A stretch of 41,000 nt of DNA. It comes from Mesostigma viride (taxonomy: Eukaryota > Streptophyta > Mesostigmatophyceae > Mesostigmatales > Mesostigmataceae). Below the pieces are notes generated by a model. That model did no database searches. It had not been told where the DNA came from and worked only from the letters and a program-made list of their open reading frames with translations. A program made the position numbers and the translations under genes. Where the stretch lies: contig RPFO01000104.1 in NCBI GenBank assembly GCA_009746045.1, positions 2,159,448 to 2,200,447 on the forward strand, read 5' to 3'. Positions 11,001 through 19,289 of the stretch are shown piece after piece. Numbering within the stretch: position 1 is the first letter of the stretch; each line of letters begins with the position of its first letter.

Positions 11001-14000
11001 ACCTTATCGATACTACTGCATTATGGATACTAGTACCTTATTGACACTGCTACCTTATTGATACTACTGCATTATGGATACTAGTACCTTATTGACACTA
11101 CTGCATTATGGATACTAGTACCTTATTGACACTACTGCATCATGGATACTACACCTTATTGACACTGCTACCTTATTGATACTACTGCATTATGGATACT
11201 AGTACCTTATTGACACTGCTACCTTATTGATACTACTGCATTATGGATACTAGTACCTTATTGACACTGCTGCATTATGGATACTAGTACCTTATTGACA
11301 CTACTGCATTATGGATACTAGTACCTTATTGACACTGCTACCTTATTGATACTACTGCATTATGGATACTAGTACCTTATTGACACTGCTACCTTATTGA
11401 TACTACTGCATTATGGATACTAGTACCTTATTGACACTGCTACCTTATTGATACTACTGCATTATGGATACTAGTACCTTATTGACACTGCTACCTTATT
11501 GATACTACTGCATTATGGATACTAGTACCTTGTTGACACTGCTACCTTATTGATACCACTGCATTATGGATACTAGTACCTCATCGATACTACTGCATTA
11601 GTGATACGACTACCTTAATGATGCTAGTACCTACCGATTTGCCCGTCTCCAGGATGGTCACTTTGGCCTCAGTGCAGGTGCCCAGGGTGCCGCCGGTGAC
11701 GTGCGTCAGGATCACCTTGAACTTGCTGGTGTGGGCCAAGGGGAGTGGGAAGGGCAAGGGCAAAGGGCGAGGGGAGATGCCGTGTGGCTGGGAATAGGGG
11801 AGGTAAGAGCAAAAGCCCACATGCATGCATGCCTGTCGACGCCCTGCCATCCATCAGTGTCTTCAGTAAGCCCACCGCGTTATTATGTTACTAAAACTAT
11901 CATGATGACGTTGTGAACAATAAATCGTTTGTCCCTCCACAAACAAGAGCACATGCAAAAGAACTGTACTGGCACGTTAATTACAGGCTCGCAAAGTAGA
12001 GAATCTGACCCTCGTAGCCACCAGCCTGCTGCCACACACAAACTGGCCCTGCCCGGCACCCTTCACGCGCCGGCTTAAACCTGCAATTTGGACCTGTTTA
12101 GTGGGTCCGTGTTTACCACATTCGAGGAGACGGTTACGATCCCCCAAACCACCCATTTGCAGAGCGGGCCTATATTGATACTACATTATGTAGGTAGCAT
12201 GTATATTGATTGATAGACACACAAACTGATGCCCTTATTTATTAATTCTCTTTAGCGCGCTCTCAAGCCCAATTGGTCGCTGGACACATCGCGTCCATCA
12301 TTTTGTTGTGGTCATTTGATTAGAGCGTTATTGGGAACCAGCCCCCCTTTCTCATCCCCCACCTCCACCTACCACGTCTACCCTCCCTTGTCGACCCCCA
12401 AACTGGGCGGCGCACCCTGGGCGGTAGACCCTGACGTACCGGTCCCCCTGGAATCCTGGGTTGTCGAGCACCCGCACAAAGATGGTCTTGCGGTACTCCT
12501 GCTCGCCGAAATGGAGGCATCCCTGTGCCGCCTCGAAGTCCTTCCCCGCCCTGTCATGAAAAAAGTAGTCAGAATGATTAAGATAACAGCATATATTCAC
12601 CAGCCATGAGCCACTTGTTAAAAAAATGGATGCCGCCTCAGTGTCCTTGCTGGCCCTGCCACCAAAAGGATATATACAATAGGCCCTGCCATCAAAAGGA
12701 TATCCACAATAGGCACTGCAACCAAAAGGATATCCACAATAGGCCCTGCCATCAAAAGGATATCCACAATAGGCCCTGCAACCAAAAGGATATCCACAAT
12801 AGGCCCTGCCATCAAAAGGATATCCACAATAGGCCCTGCAACCAAAAGGATATCCACAATAGGCCCTGCCGCCAAAAGGATATCCACAATAGGCCCTGCC
12901 GCCAAAAGGATATCTACAATAGGTTAGACGACCGCGTGAAAAAAGCCAGTCACGAATTACTAGTAAACCAACCAACTCAAAACTCTTGCCAGCCCTGTTA
13001 TAGATAGGATAAACGCGCTAAGAGCAACAGAAGCGTGACATTCTTCAGCCATGAGCCAGTCGCAAACCATGCCATGTCGCCTCAAGAGAGGTGGCTGCCG
13101 GCCCTACCAAATTGGAATCTAGCAGGGGCTCCCGCTAACACATTGCTGCCACTACCAGCATTACCATTACCATCTTGACCGCCATCAGCCCAACATCACC
13201 CCTCTACCTATGCCCCGCTACCCCTCATCGCCCACCTTGCCCCCCTTGCTTCCATTCCCCCCTTTACTGGCATTAATATGCACAGCTGCTCATGCCACCG
13301 CATGGCACCACATGCAACTCACTTGGCCTTGCCATCCACGGTTTCGTAGTAGACATCGGCCGGTAGGTGGCCTCCCCGACCTCGCATCACATAGATCTGG
13401 GCAGGGGCAGGGGCAGGGGCAGGGGCAGGGGCAGGGGCAGGGGCAGGGGCAGGGGCAGGGGCAGGGGCAGGGGCAGGGGCAGGGGCAGGGGCAGGGGCAG
13501 GGGCAGGGGCAGGGGCAGGGGCAGGGGCAGGGGCAGGGGCAGGGGCAGGGGCAGGGGCAGGGGCAGGGGCAGGGGCAGGGGCAGGGGCAGGGGCAGGGGC
13601 AGGGGCAGGGGCAGGGGCAGGGGCAGGGGCAGGGGCAGGGGCAGGGGCAGGGGCAGGGGCAGGGGCAGGGGCAGGGGCAGGGGCAGGGGCAGGGGCAGGG
13701 GCAGGGGCAGGGGCAGGGGCAGGGGCAGGGGCAGGGGCAGGGGCAGGGGCAGGGGCAGGGGCAGGGGCAGGGGCAGGGGCAGGGGCAGGGGCAGGGGCAG
13801 GGGCAGGGGCAGGGGCAGGGGCAGGGGCAGGGGCAGGGGCAGGGGCAGGGGCAGGGGCAGGGGCAGGGGCAGGGGCAGGGGCAGGGGCAGGGGCAGGGGC
13901 AGGGGCAGGGGCAGGGGCAGGGGCAGGGGCAGGGGCAGGGGCAGGGGCAGGGGCAGGGGCAGGGGCAGGGGCAGGGGCAGGGGCAGGGGCAGGGGCAGGG

Positions 14001-17000
14001 GCAGGGGCAGGGGCAGGGGCACCCAGGGCCATTGACAAGAGCAACATGGATTTCTATTACATCCCAGCAGCAGCTGGCATGCCATCATAAGAAGGCGCGA
14101 AACTACGACTGCCAACGACTGCCCGTTCTCTTACCCATGCAGGCATCAGCGTGCAGCCAGGCACAGAAACTAGCCGCCGCCATTCCTCCTACCGCTGAAC
14201 TTACCCAAAAAGTCGTCGCAACTTATCAACAGCACAGCACCCTGGGTGTGTAAATGAGCATGGCCACAATAGCTGAACCGCACTGCTTCAAACCCATCAC
14301 CCTTTCACGACTACGCAGAGCACAGCAGGCTTTCTCCCCCCCCAATGCGTCACCACCAGCGACAGCCCCGCCGCAAAGGCAGGACCTGTTCCCACTGCCA
14401 AGCAAACATCCCATGCATGCCAGCCACAAACAAGCCCCACGGCCAAGCGACCTCCCCACCGCCCCCCTGCAAAACCCTTACAAACCCACTGCAGAGCAAG
14501 TATGCCCACCACCCACGGCCAAGCTCCGCCTTACCGCCCAGAATAGACAACCCCTCTCTTGTCTCCCAAGCCCTAACAACCCCGTGCACCAATCACAGAA
14601 GGCCCCACCGCCAGGCACAAAAACCGATCCAATGCCAAGCCCCTAACCACGCCGTGTACCAACCACAGAAGGCCCCACCGCCAGGCACAAACCCAAACCA
14701 ATGCCAAGCCCCTAACAGCCCTGTGTACCAATCACAGACGGCCCCACCGCCAGGCACGAACCCTAACCCAATGCCAAGCCCCTAACAACCCCGTGTTCCG
14801 AGCCCTGCTGCCCACTGCCACGCAAAAATGACCCAACGGCCAGCGCACCTCCACGACAGAGCCCGTGGGTTCGCCCGGCCCCGTCGCATCGCTGGCTTCC
14901 GTCACGATTACATCAGGTGTGGAGATCTGGAACACCCCCTCCTCTGCGTGGGGGGCAAATTCCAGGTGGTGAGGCAAGAAGAAAATGGGGCAGTGGTTGG
15001 TTACACAGGCGCTGGGCACTAATGGGCAGTCAAATGTTGCCAGATCAGGTGTGGAGATCTAGGACATGCCGTCCTCCGCAGCGGTGGGGTGGGGGGAAGA
15101 AGGGGTACGAGTGGTAAGGCACCAAACAAGGATAAGCTATTGATGGATTGACGGGCAAGGAGTGGTTCAACATATGATGGGCGATGGGCGGTGAAGCAAC
15201 GGACTCTGACCGGTGCAACCGATGGAAAAGGGGGTGGACTAAGGTGGACGGTTGATCAAAAGTTTACACTTAAGTTTGATCAAAAGTTTACGCTAAATTG
15301 GAATGGGTAGTTCAGCTGTCAACAATCAATGATGACAGAACGCGGTGGAGGATGACAACCCAAACCATGGGCATGCAAGCAAGGGGGTGTAAGAATTACT
15401 AACCATGATGGGAAACCGATGGAGCATGTTCACACAATGTTCTCCAGAAATGTTCGAAACGTTTGAAATGATTTTTGCAAAGGGTGGCGCGGCAACAAAG
15501 GAGAACGGCCTCCGAGCAGGCAGAACTATATCGGCTACTCGACAGAAAACATCATTTTAAAAATACACCTCATGATGGGCAAATAAAACAATGAGTAAAC
15601 AACAACTAACGTACAGTAGCCTTGTCAGGCTTCACAACACTATACGTGGTACTATGGTCTGATGTCAACCACATGCCATGCATGAGTTTGCAGAAGGAGC
15701 ACATAAGATAATTTCGCGCAGAAGCACATGACCGCTCTATTAAAACCAACATCAGCATTCAGCAAAGTAGAATGATCGGCTTCTTGGATCTTCTTCGACA
15801 ACGAAAACAAATGGACGGGAACGGCCGACACTGCTTCCGCACCGAAAATGACGGTCCAGAGTTTTCCACCTTTCCGTCCGTGTCGAGCCTGCAACTTGCC
15901 ATTTAACACAACTCGCCTATGCACTTGTCGAGCAAGAAAGGCGAGGAGACTAACCCTGTGTACGTTATGAATCCCAGTGAATCACAACTGAATGAATGAA
16001 CGCCATGAACCTCAGTGAAACACAACTGTGGGGCGACCTTGCATCGCTCCGGGTGTTTATTAGGCAAACGCTGGACATATTACCTAACCATGATGTCGAA
16101 GGCTACAGGTTCGAAATTCGCAAGAATTTTACATCCCGTCGCTACGTGCAGCGTCGACTAAGATAGCTGCATGCTGGAAAGAGAGAATGCACACTATCAC
16201 TACCACTACAACTCACACTAAAGCCATCGTTAAGGTCAGCAGAACAGCCTCGCACGTACCAGGGCTGTCCTCGCTATCTTTCCCAACGTGGATCCGGACT
16301 GATTCGGCGAATGTGCGCCGCCTCATCGACTGTTCTGACATCTCCAGCCCATGGTCGTCGTCCATGTCCAGATGAAGGGGAGCCTCTGCCGCCGTCATGT
16401 CTACAAACAGCCACTTGCGTACACCGATGGAGGCAGCGCTAACTCGTTGCAACGCGCACGCGGCCACGATTGTACTTTATGTCATCTTGTTTCGTATCAT
16501 GGCCATGCCTGGCAATACGGGCAGAATTATACCTTCTGGCCATTCTTGGCAGATTGCAAATACTAAGATGGCCGCGATGACGACCTCTGGGCGTGGCACT
16601 CAGGTCTTAAATGCATCCCTGTCATGCAATGCCAGCCGTCAGCGACAAGCGAATTACCATTGACAATTCAACAACGGAGAAACAACTGAAAAATCGGTGG
16701 TTTCTGTGGATGCACGCGCGCACATCTGTCTCTGCACACGCGGGCGTTTTCTGCCCCCTGATTCATTATTGCTGCCGGTTACCTTGCTAGCAGAAGAACG
16801 GGTTGATCTTTTCAGGCTTGAAAGTCTGCCTTCCTTAAGCGTAATCTGGAACATTTTGAATATTTGGCGTTCTTCGTGCTGCATTAAGAAACTTAAAGAG
16901 ACAAACAAGAGGAAACAAGGCACTTTTTTGAGGATTTTTGCTGAAACCAGGAAAGACTTTGGAAAACAATGGTTGGATACCTTTTAGAAAGTGGGAACTA

Positions 17001-18190
17001 ACAAAATGTATATGAGGAAACGCTTCCGGCCGTATTCCCACTTCCCAGCCACAAACCTCCCTTATTGGAGATTCGCGCGTGATCTAAGAAGATCTCAGTC
17101 GGGCCCAACGTGGCAAAGCTTTATGATCTCAACAGGATGTCAAGGGTGTCTTGAAATCACCTGCCAGGATTGCCCTGCTCTGGGGCGTGAGCGAGCAGCG
17201 AGCGAGCATGACCAATTTTAGATGCCGCAAATTCAAGCGAGCCGTTTTGCTTCATCATCCTGCGTAGACTAGCCACATAGAAAAGCCTCGCGATCCTACT
17301 GCAGTGAAACGCTAACTATACCTAATTGAAGCCCGCCATGGCTAGGAGGTAGCTTGCAATTCGATTCAGCAAGGGCGTTTCCTCGTGACGATGGCGGCGC
17401 ACCCATTAGTTTTTGTCGTTTTGAATGGCATAGGATATGGCGTCATAATTTGATGGTACTTCGCTACCTAAAACCCGAGTTGAGGGCTCCGATGTAAATA
17501 CATTTCAGGGGGGTAGTGTCTCCGGCAAGAGTGTGAGCTTAACATAATTTTAACTTACAGCGCGCGGAAATGGCGGGAGCAAAGCCGGATGTTAGGAATT
17601 CTGGGATTCGCTCCGCGTCTGCAATGGGTTTTCTGGAAAATGGGAGCTGCGGTCGACCCCATTTACGGTAAGCACATAGGTAATAAGGTCTGATTCCCTC
17701 GCATCTACATGTAAGACGGGCGAAAACAGGAACACAAGCTTTCTCTTCTTTATGCCTCCCGGTCTAAAGATTCATGCTAAGGGGGAAAGAGCTCTTGAGC
17801 AGGAGTTTCTCTTATGTAATATAATCCGGTAAAACACCATTGCGTAGCTGGTACTACGCGTCGGGCGTGCGATTGTCCCCCAAGGTCAAATATTGAGACC
17901 GACCGCATTATAAATCGCCATTTTTTATCGGTATAAAAAGGGTTTTGAAACAGGCGAGATGTTATATGCTGTCAGCGCTGCAGTGCACGCAATATGCCTT
18001 ACGGCAGAGGCTCCGCAGTGTGAGCAAGTGTTCTTAGATGAACTTCTAGCTTGGCGTTTGTATCATTCCGGGAGTATTCCGAGCGTGTAAAATTTTCCAT
18101 GTCCGCAAATACGGCGCCAATGCTGGTAATAGCTGTGATGTGAACCTCGCTGCCCCGAATAAAGGCAGCAGTTGGGGCGCCCACTGCATC
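1762..18190 (-). CDS. Split gene (partial, 3' end outside window): Calx-beta and voltage-sensor-like multi-pass membrane protein, possibly a receptor-type nucleotide cyclase
   Basis: Exons in transcription order: 18190-18003 and 16438-16260 (both tentative), 14943-14849, 13396-13323, 12550-12440, 11725-11635, 10005-9881, 7887-7816, 6484-6356, 5718-5544, 4284-3925, 3290-2802, 2755-2597, 2019-1762. All introns are GT-AG, and the codon phase left by each exon is completed by the next. About 830 codons are covered. Seen: a Calx-beta-like segment, four helices resembling S1-S4 of voltage-gated cation channels (acidic residue in S2, Asp in S3, spaced Arg/Lys in S4), two later membrane helices and a basic cytoplasmic tail. 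In known families Calx-beta binds Ca2+ in Na/Ca exchangers and adhesion proteins, and the S1-S4 unit senses voltage. The helix after S4 (SKIG start) and the post-membrane LLDPIKKL motif resemble algal membrane cyclases, but no catalytic domain is visible here. Function is therefore inferred. The mature frame is broken near 3220. The 3' exons lie left of the window. Confidence 0.7.
2050..2250. repeat. Twofold tandem repeat and G-rich tract in intron
   Basis: A segment of about 85 bp with GGAACCAGGGGTGATGG and TCTGCAGTTTTGTGAA occurs twice (about 2040 and 2130). A GGGTGGCGGGTGG-type G-rich run to about 2257 follows. On the sense strand of the minus gene this is C-rich. Confidence 0.8.
2597..2755 (-). 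CDS. Exon: acidic, Gly-rich cytoplasmic segment
   Basis: The frame encodes [18 protein letters not shown], an acidic run and then [20 protein letters not shown]. It ends at donor GTGAGG in phase 1. It joins the upstream exon either through a very short G-rich intron (2756-2801, 46 nt, GT...CCAG, phases match) or directly, with a slip in the G homopolymers. Phase with the 2019 exon is correct. No domain is recognised. Low complexity limits certainty. Confidence 0.55.
2802..3290 (-). CDS. Exon with a frame break: end of the extracellular loop, last membrane helix, Lys-rich tail
   Basis: Acceptor CATGCAG. The first frame gives [20 protein letters not shown]. At 3215-3224 a tandem AGGTT-AGGTT (plus strand) shifts the frame by five bases. 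The second frame then reads [17 protein letters not shown], a helix ([19 protein letters not shown]), LLDPIKKL and a KRKG/KGKKKK-rich tail. Without the extra five bases the exon length (484 nt) gives exactly the phase needed by the next exon. The helix followed by 'DPI-x-K' recalls the segment after the last membrane pass in algal cyclases. This may be a disabling mutation, an allele or an assembly error. Confidence 0.65.
3535..3650. repeat. AT-rich tandem repeat, about 46 bp unit
   Basis: Two to three copies of a unit with TAATAGACAACAATACATAT and ACAGACACCATACTACTG, in the intron between exons 3925 and 3290. A decayed copy of the 3290 exon start lies just left of it at about 3360-3440. Confidence 0.85.
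3925..4284 (-). CDS. Exon: membrane helix and start of the non-cytoplasmic domain
   Basis: The frame encodes [20 protein letters not shown], then a strong hydrophobic helix ([19 protein letters not shown]). About 75 soluble residues with an N-glycosylation sequon (NVT) follow, ending GYEHE at donor GTGAGG. 'SK-[IV]-G...E' before a membrane helix resembles algal channel-like cyclases after S4. The 5' edge (CAG|GGC) is in phase 0 as required, but its pyrimidine tract is poor and the frame is open to 4329, so the true start could be upstream. A donor-side copy lies at about 3803-3846. Confidence 0.65.
5544..5718 (-). CDS. Exon: S4-like Arg-rich helix and cytoplasmic linker
   Basis: Acceptor CTGCCAG, donor GTGAGC. 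It encodes [20 protein letters not shown], then AAKAMLHQL, a basic [10 protein letters not shown] stretch and a tail ending AAIK. Arg or Lys about every third to fourth position resembles S4, but the helix is less hydrophobic than in canonical channels, so real voltage sensing is unproven. It ends on a codon boundary. Copies of the AAIK donor junction recur downstream at about 5346, 5222 and 5128. Confidence 0.65.
6356..6484 (-). CDS. Exon: S3-like helix and S3-S4 linker
   Basis: Acceptor GCCCGCAG, donor GTGAGG. It encodes [20 protein letters not shown], then a Pro/Gly-rich linker ending SLARAS. The Asp inside the hydrophobic run is typical of S3. The linker leads into the Arg series of the next exon. 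It begins with one base and ends in phase 2, matching its neighbours. Three decayed copies of its acceptor side lie upstream (about 6596-6640, 6730-6775, 6886-6930), and copies of its donor side lie at about 6170-6318. Confidence 0.75.
7277..7400. repeat. 14-bp minisatellite, CACTTTGCCCTCCA
   Basis: About nine units with single-base variants (GCCGTCC, ACGTTGCC). The array opens with AACTCACTTTGCCCTCC, which resembles the donor junction of the S2 exon (CACTCACTTGGCCCTGC). Further looser copies follow to about 7600. Confidence 0.9.
7816..7887 (-). CDS. Exon: S2-like helix
   Basis: A 72-nt exon, acceptor GTGCCAG, donor GTGAGT, in phase with both neighbours. It encodes [21 protein letters not shown] and then RRAK. 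The F-x-x-E-L/I core followed by basic residues matches S2 of voltage-gated cation channels, where the Glu belongs to the gating-charge transfer centre. Several copies of its donor side (CTCACTTGGCCCT on the plus strand) lie downstream in the intron between 7277 and 7600. Confidence 0.75.
8036..8575. repeat. 44-bp minisatellite, about 12 copies
   Basis: The unit includes GGGAACCAGTTAGTGGGG and CCACAATGCCCGCTCCCA. Units differ mainly at C/A in 'CCCRCTCCC' and at one T/C. It lies in the S1-S2 intron. No exon likeness was found. Confidence 0.95.
8815..8895. repeat. 15-bp G-rich repeat
   Basis: About five copies of GCAGGCGGTGACGGG and GCAGGCGGTGGCGGG alternating, followed by a less regular purine-rich stretch. 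Intronic. Confidence 0.85.
9881..10005 (-). CDS. Exon: first helix (S1-like) of a voltage-sensor-like unit
   Basis: Acceptor GCTGCCAG, donor GTGAGC. It encodes [20 protein letters not shown], then [20 protein letters not shown] and two residues more. This is one hydrophobic helix with a polar spot (ND) and an acidic exit, as in S1 of cation channels. It ends in phase 2 and joins correctly to the S2 exon. A degraded copy of its donor side sits at about 9681-9735. The 18-bp repeat array begins within about 50 bp of its acceptor. Confidence 0.7.
10036..10590. repeat. 18-bp minisatellite, about 29 copies
   Basis: The main unit is GGGTCAGAAGGGGTCAAA, almost perfect, with a few GGGGCCAGAA units at the left edge. 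On the sense strand of the minus gene it is pyrimidine-rich (TGACCCCTTCTGACCCTT). It ends about 30 bp upstream of the S1 exon acceptor. The long open frames through it are by-products of an 18-bp period. Confidence 0.97.
10890..11630. repeat. 51-bp minisatellite built from 17-bp subunits
   Basis: The unit carries GCTACCTTATTGATACTAC, TGCATTATGGATACTAGTA and CCTTATTGACACT. About 14 copies, with some deletions of one subunit. The right edge merges into ATGATGCTAGTACCTACC, the donor region of exon 11635, so the unit GATACTAGTACCTTATTGA looks like a copy of that junction. Confidence 0.93.
11635..11725 (-). CDS. Exon: last strands of the Calx-beta domain
   Basis: Acceptor ACACCAG, donor GTAGGT. 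It encodes [20 protein letters not shown] and then [10 protein letters not shown]. 'F-x-V-x-L-x-x-V-x-GG' followed by 'A-x-V-x-I-x-[ED]' is the usual end of a Calx-beta repeat. The exon closes on a codon boundary. The intron bases after this donor (GTACTAGCAT on the sense strand) recur as the core of the neighbouring 51-bp minisatellite. Confidence 0.85.
12440..12550 (-). CDS. Exon: Calx-beta middle with the GKDFE motif
   Basis: Acceptor CATGACAG, donor GTACGTC. The first base completes the Lys of the previous exon, giving [20 protein letters not shown], then a hydrophobic strand ([12 protein letters not shown]). 'AG-x-D-[FY]', 'G-x-L-x-F' and 'E-x-x-K-x-I-x-V-x-[IV]-x-D' is the classic central Calx-beta pattern, with acidic residues that bind Ca2+ in family members. 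It ends in phase 2. The identification is strong because the motif continues across two exon joins. Confidence 0.85.
12650..12925. repeat. 30-bp minisatellite, nine copies
   Basis: The unit is AGGCCCTGCCATCAAAAGG plus ATATCCACAAT. Units alternate GCCATC and GCAACC, ending with GCCGCC. CCCTGCCATCAAAAGGAT resembles the acceptor junction of exon 12550, CCCTGTCATGAAAAAAGT, about 100 bp away. Confidence 0.95.
13323..13396 (-). CDS. Exon: Calx-beta core strands
   Basis: It encodes [20 protein letters not shown] followed by DGKAK. This fits the conserved Calx-beta signature: R-x-GG, then alternating hydrophobics, Y-x-T and DG-x-A. The exon is 74 nt, ends two bases into a Lys codon and has donor GTGAGT. 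Its acceptor, CCCAG, is directly preceded on the sense strand by a pure hexamer array more than 600 bp long, which therefore serves as, or replaces, the polypyrimidine tract. Confidence 0.8.
13399..14023. repeat. Pure GGGGCA hexanucleotide array, about 104 copies
   Basis: About 625 bp without a visible interruption. On the sense strand of the minus gene it reads TGCCCC and ends in CCCAG, which is the splice acceptor of exon 13396. All long open frames here (GQ, RG, AP and LP dipeptides) are artefacts of the 6-bp period. Confidence 0.98.
14560..14800. repeat. Tandem repeat of about 58-65 bp, four copies
   Basis: The unit holds CCAATCACAGAAGGCCCC, ACCGCCAGGCACAAA and CCAATGCCAAGCCCCTAAC. Intronic and C-rich. 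The flanks at about 14380-14465 and 14800-14860 are also copies of each other (ACGGCCAAGCGACCTCC against ACGGCCAGCGCACCTCC). Confidence 0.88.
14849..14943 (-). CDS. Exon: start of the Calx-beta domain
   Basis: Acceptor CACGCAG, donor GTGCGC. It encodes [20 protein letters not shown] and then a Gly/Pro turn and VVE. The pattern of a beta strand, then 'V-x-E' and an acidic turn, matches the first strands of Calx-beta repeats. It ends on a codon boundary, and the next exon continues in frame. A decayed copy of its acceptor side lies upstream at about 15045-15090, and a donor-side copy at about 14440-14465. Confidence 0.7.
15030..16259. other. Intron-like stretch between exons 16260 and 14943
   Basis: Apart from the acceptor copy at about 15045-15090 and a short tandem, GATCAAAAGTTTAC, at 15255-15293, I see no exon here. 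An open minus-strand frame at 15652-15924 lacks good splice sites. Confidence 0.45.
16260..16438 (-). CDS. Tentative exon preceding the Calx-beta exons
   Basis: An open minus-strand frame runs from an acceptor with a poor pyrimidine tract (GAGTTAG) to a strong donor, GTACGTG. It encodes a segment rich in Asp, Glu and Met ([10 protein letters not shown], later [12 protein letters not shown]). It ends with one base of a codon, and the two bases opening the exon at 14943 complete a Glu. The segment may form the region just before the Calx-beta fold. The donor side is well supported by phase. The 5' edge is a guess, since the frame stays open for about 30 nt further upstream. Confidence 0.5.
17220..17998. 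other. Unique AT-richer stretch without a recognised gene
   Basis: No repeats or convincing exons. It lies inside the minus gene if the 18003-18190 exon is real, otherwise upstream of it. Confidence 0.4.
18003..18190 (-). CDS. Tentative upstream exon of the minus-strand gene
   Basis: On the minus strand a pyrimidine-rich stretch leads to a good acceptor (ATACAG) and then 62 open codons ([10 protein letters not shown]...AHTAEPLP). It ends at a good donor, GTAAGG, two bases into a codon. The single-base start of the 16438 exon completes that codon. The residue mix looks like a folded secreted or extracellular segment. No family is recognised. It lies 1.6 kb upstream of the next exon, and base composition is less GC-rich than in the downstream exons, so it may not belong to the gene. 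Confidence 0.4.
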
Positions 18191-18976
18191 CTGTATTCGT
18201 TTGACAGGTGAAAACAAATATTCTCATGTGGCGGGATCTTTGTCAGGAGCCCAACATAGGCCTAGCATGCCCTCGTTCCTTGTTTACAGGGTAACAGTGG
18301 GAGGGATTCTATTCATGGACCCTTAACCCCTTACCCTGCTTTTGTGGCCCACGACCCTTTTTACAGGTCGACCTTTGAGGAAAGTGTCTCTAGATTTGCC
18401 CCCACACCCTACCTTGTTTCCGAGACCCACGGCTCCTCTGGGTGCTGCCAGCAGGCTCGACCACAGCCTTAGCCTGCTGAGAGTGGAGAGCCCAAACTAG
18501 GCAAACGTGGTTTAGTTTGCCTTGATGCAGGGGTAGGATGCATTCGTCCAAGAACTCCCCTGTTAGCGACCCCAGCTAGGGCTCATGCTAAGTATAGTCT
18601 GATTGTCCCACCCCTTTCATGTGCCCCGTTGTCCCTGCTTCATGGAAACTCTCCCTTGCTACCCAGCCTGATTAGAATATTTCCACCCGCTTAATTCCCG
18701 GTTAGCTTTTATGCCAATTTTAAAGAACAAAGCTGCTTATGGATGAACCTGAATTTCGCCCTGAATGAATCCAAGTTGTGGGTGAACCCGATTCAAGCTT
18801 AATCAATGGCTTCCCACCCCGTGCCGGCTGGGGCGTTATACCGCTATATCTCTTTGAAAGCACATGTATAGCAAATTCAAGCAAACTTTATAGCTAATTC
18901 AAAGTAAAGCCTTGGTATGGCACTCTTGTCTCCTTGACATGCCTGCCTGATGGTAACCACCCTGCCCCCCTCCCAG
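18191..18976. other. Likely intergenic or 5' region between divergent genes
   Basis: No exon is recognised. C-rich imperfect motifs (CCCCTTACCCTGC, CCCCACACCCTACC) occur between 18320 and 18430. A shared promoter region would be expected here if both genes start nearby, but I cannot point to a promoter element. Confidence 0.4.
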
Positions 18977-19289
18977 GTTTCCCCCCGTCGCCGAGCCCGA
19001 CAGCAGCAATGACGCGTCCCTCGCCAGCACCAAGGACAAGGACAACAAAGACAAGCAGCTGCTCGCACGCTTGTCCAGCGTGGGGCGGGGCAGCGGCAGC
19101 AGCATGGCCGGGTCATCTGACGCGGGTCTCAGCGGTTTGAGCATGGGCGGCGCGAGTTGCCTGCTGGCGTCCACGCTCACGAGCAACTTGGACTCGCTGG
19201 GCGTGGACAACCTACCGCGGATCTCGGGGGGCAACCACCCTGAAGACGACCCCCTTTTCTCGTTCGCGTCTACGGGGGCGCTCGGGGGG
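18977..19289 (+). CDS. Plus-strand exon, possibly an upstream exon of the coiled-coil gene
   Basis: Good acceptor (CCCCCCTCCCAG) and donor (GTACGTG). One leading base is followed by 104 codons: a Pro/Asp start (FPPVAEPDSSNDASL), a charged KDKDNKDKQLLARL segment, a Ser/Gly-rich part and LDSLGVDNLPRISGGNHPED. It ends on a codon boundary, which fits the frame of the next plus exon candidate at 23037-23282. Its partner upstream was not found. No family is recognised. The 3.7-kb gap to the next exon holds the GGCT array and a transposon. Confidence 0.55.

Noticed and set aside
13210-14253. Long GQ, RG, AP and LP dipeptide frames
   Set aside because: The 6-bp GGGGCA array is open in four frames. 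Only the short Calx-beta exon at its left edge is protein-like.
15652-15924. Minus-strand open frame of 90 codons
   Set aside because: No good splice sites, no recognised motif, and phase not needed by the gene model.
16090-16125. tRNA-like B box (GGTTCGAAAT) near 16107
   Set aside because: No matching A box, anticodon arm or acceptor stem could be built around it.
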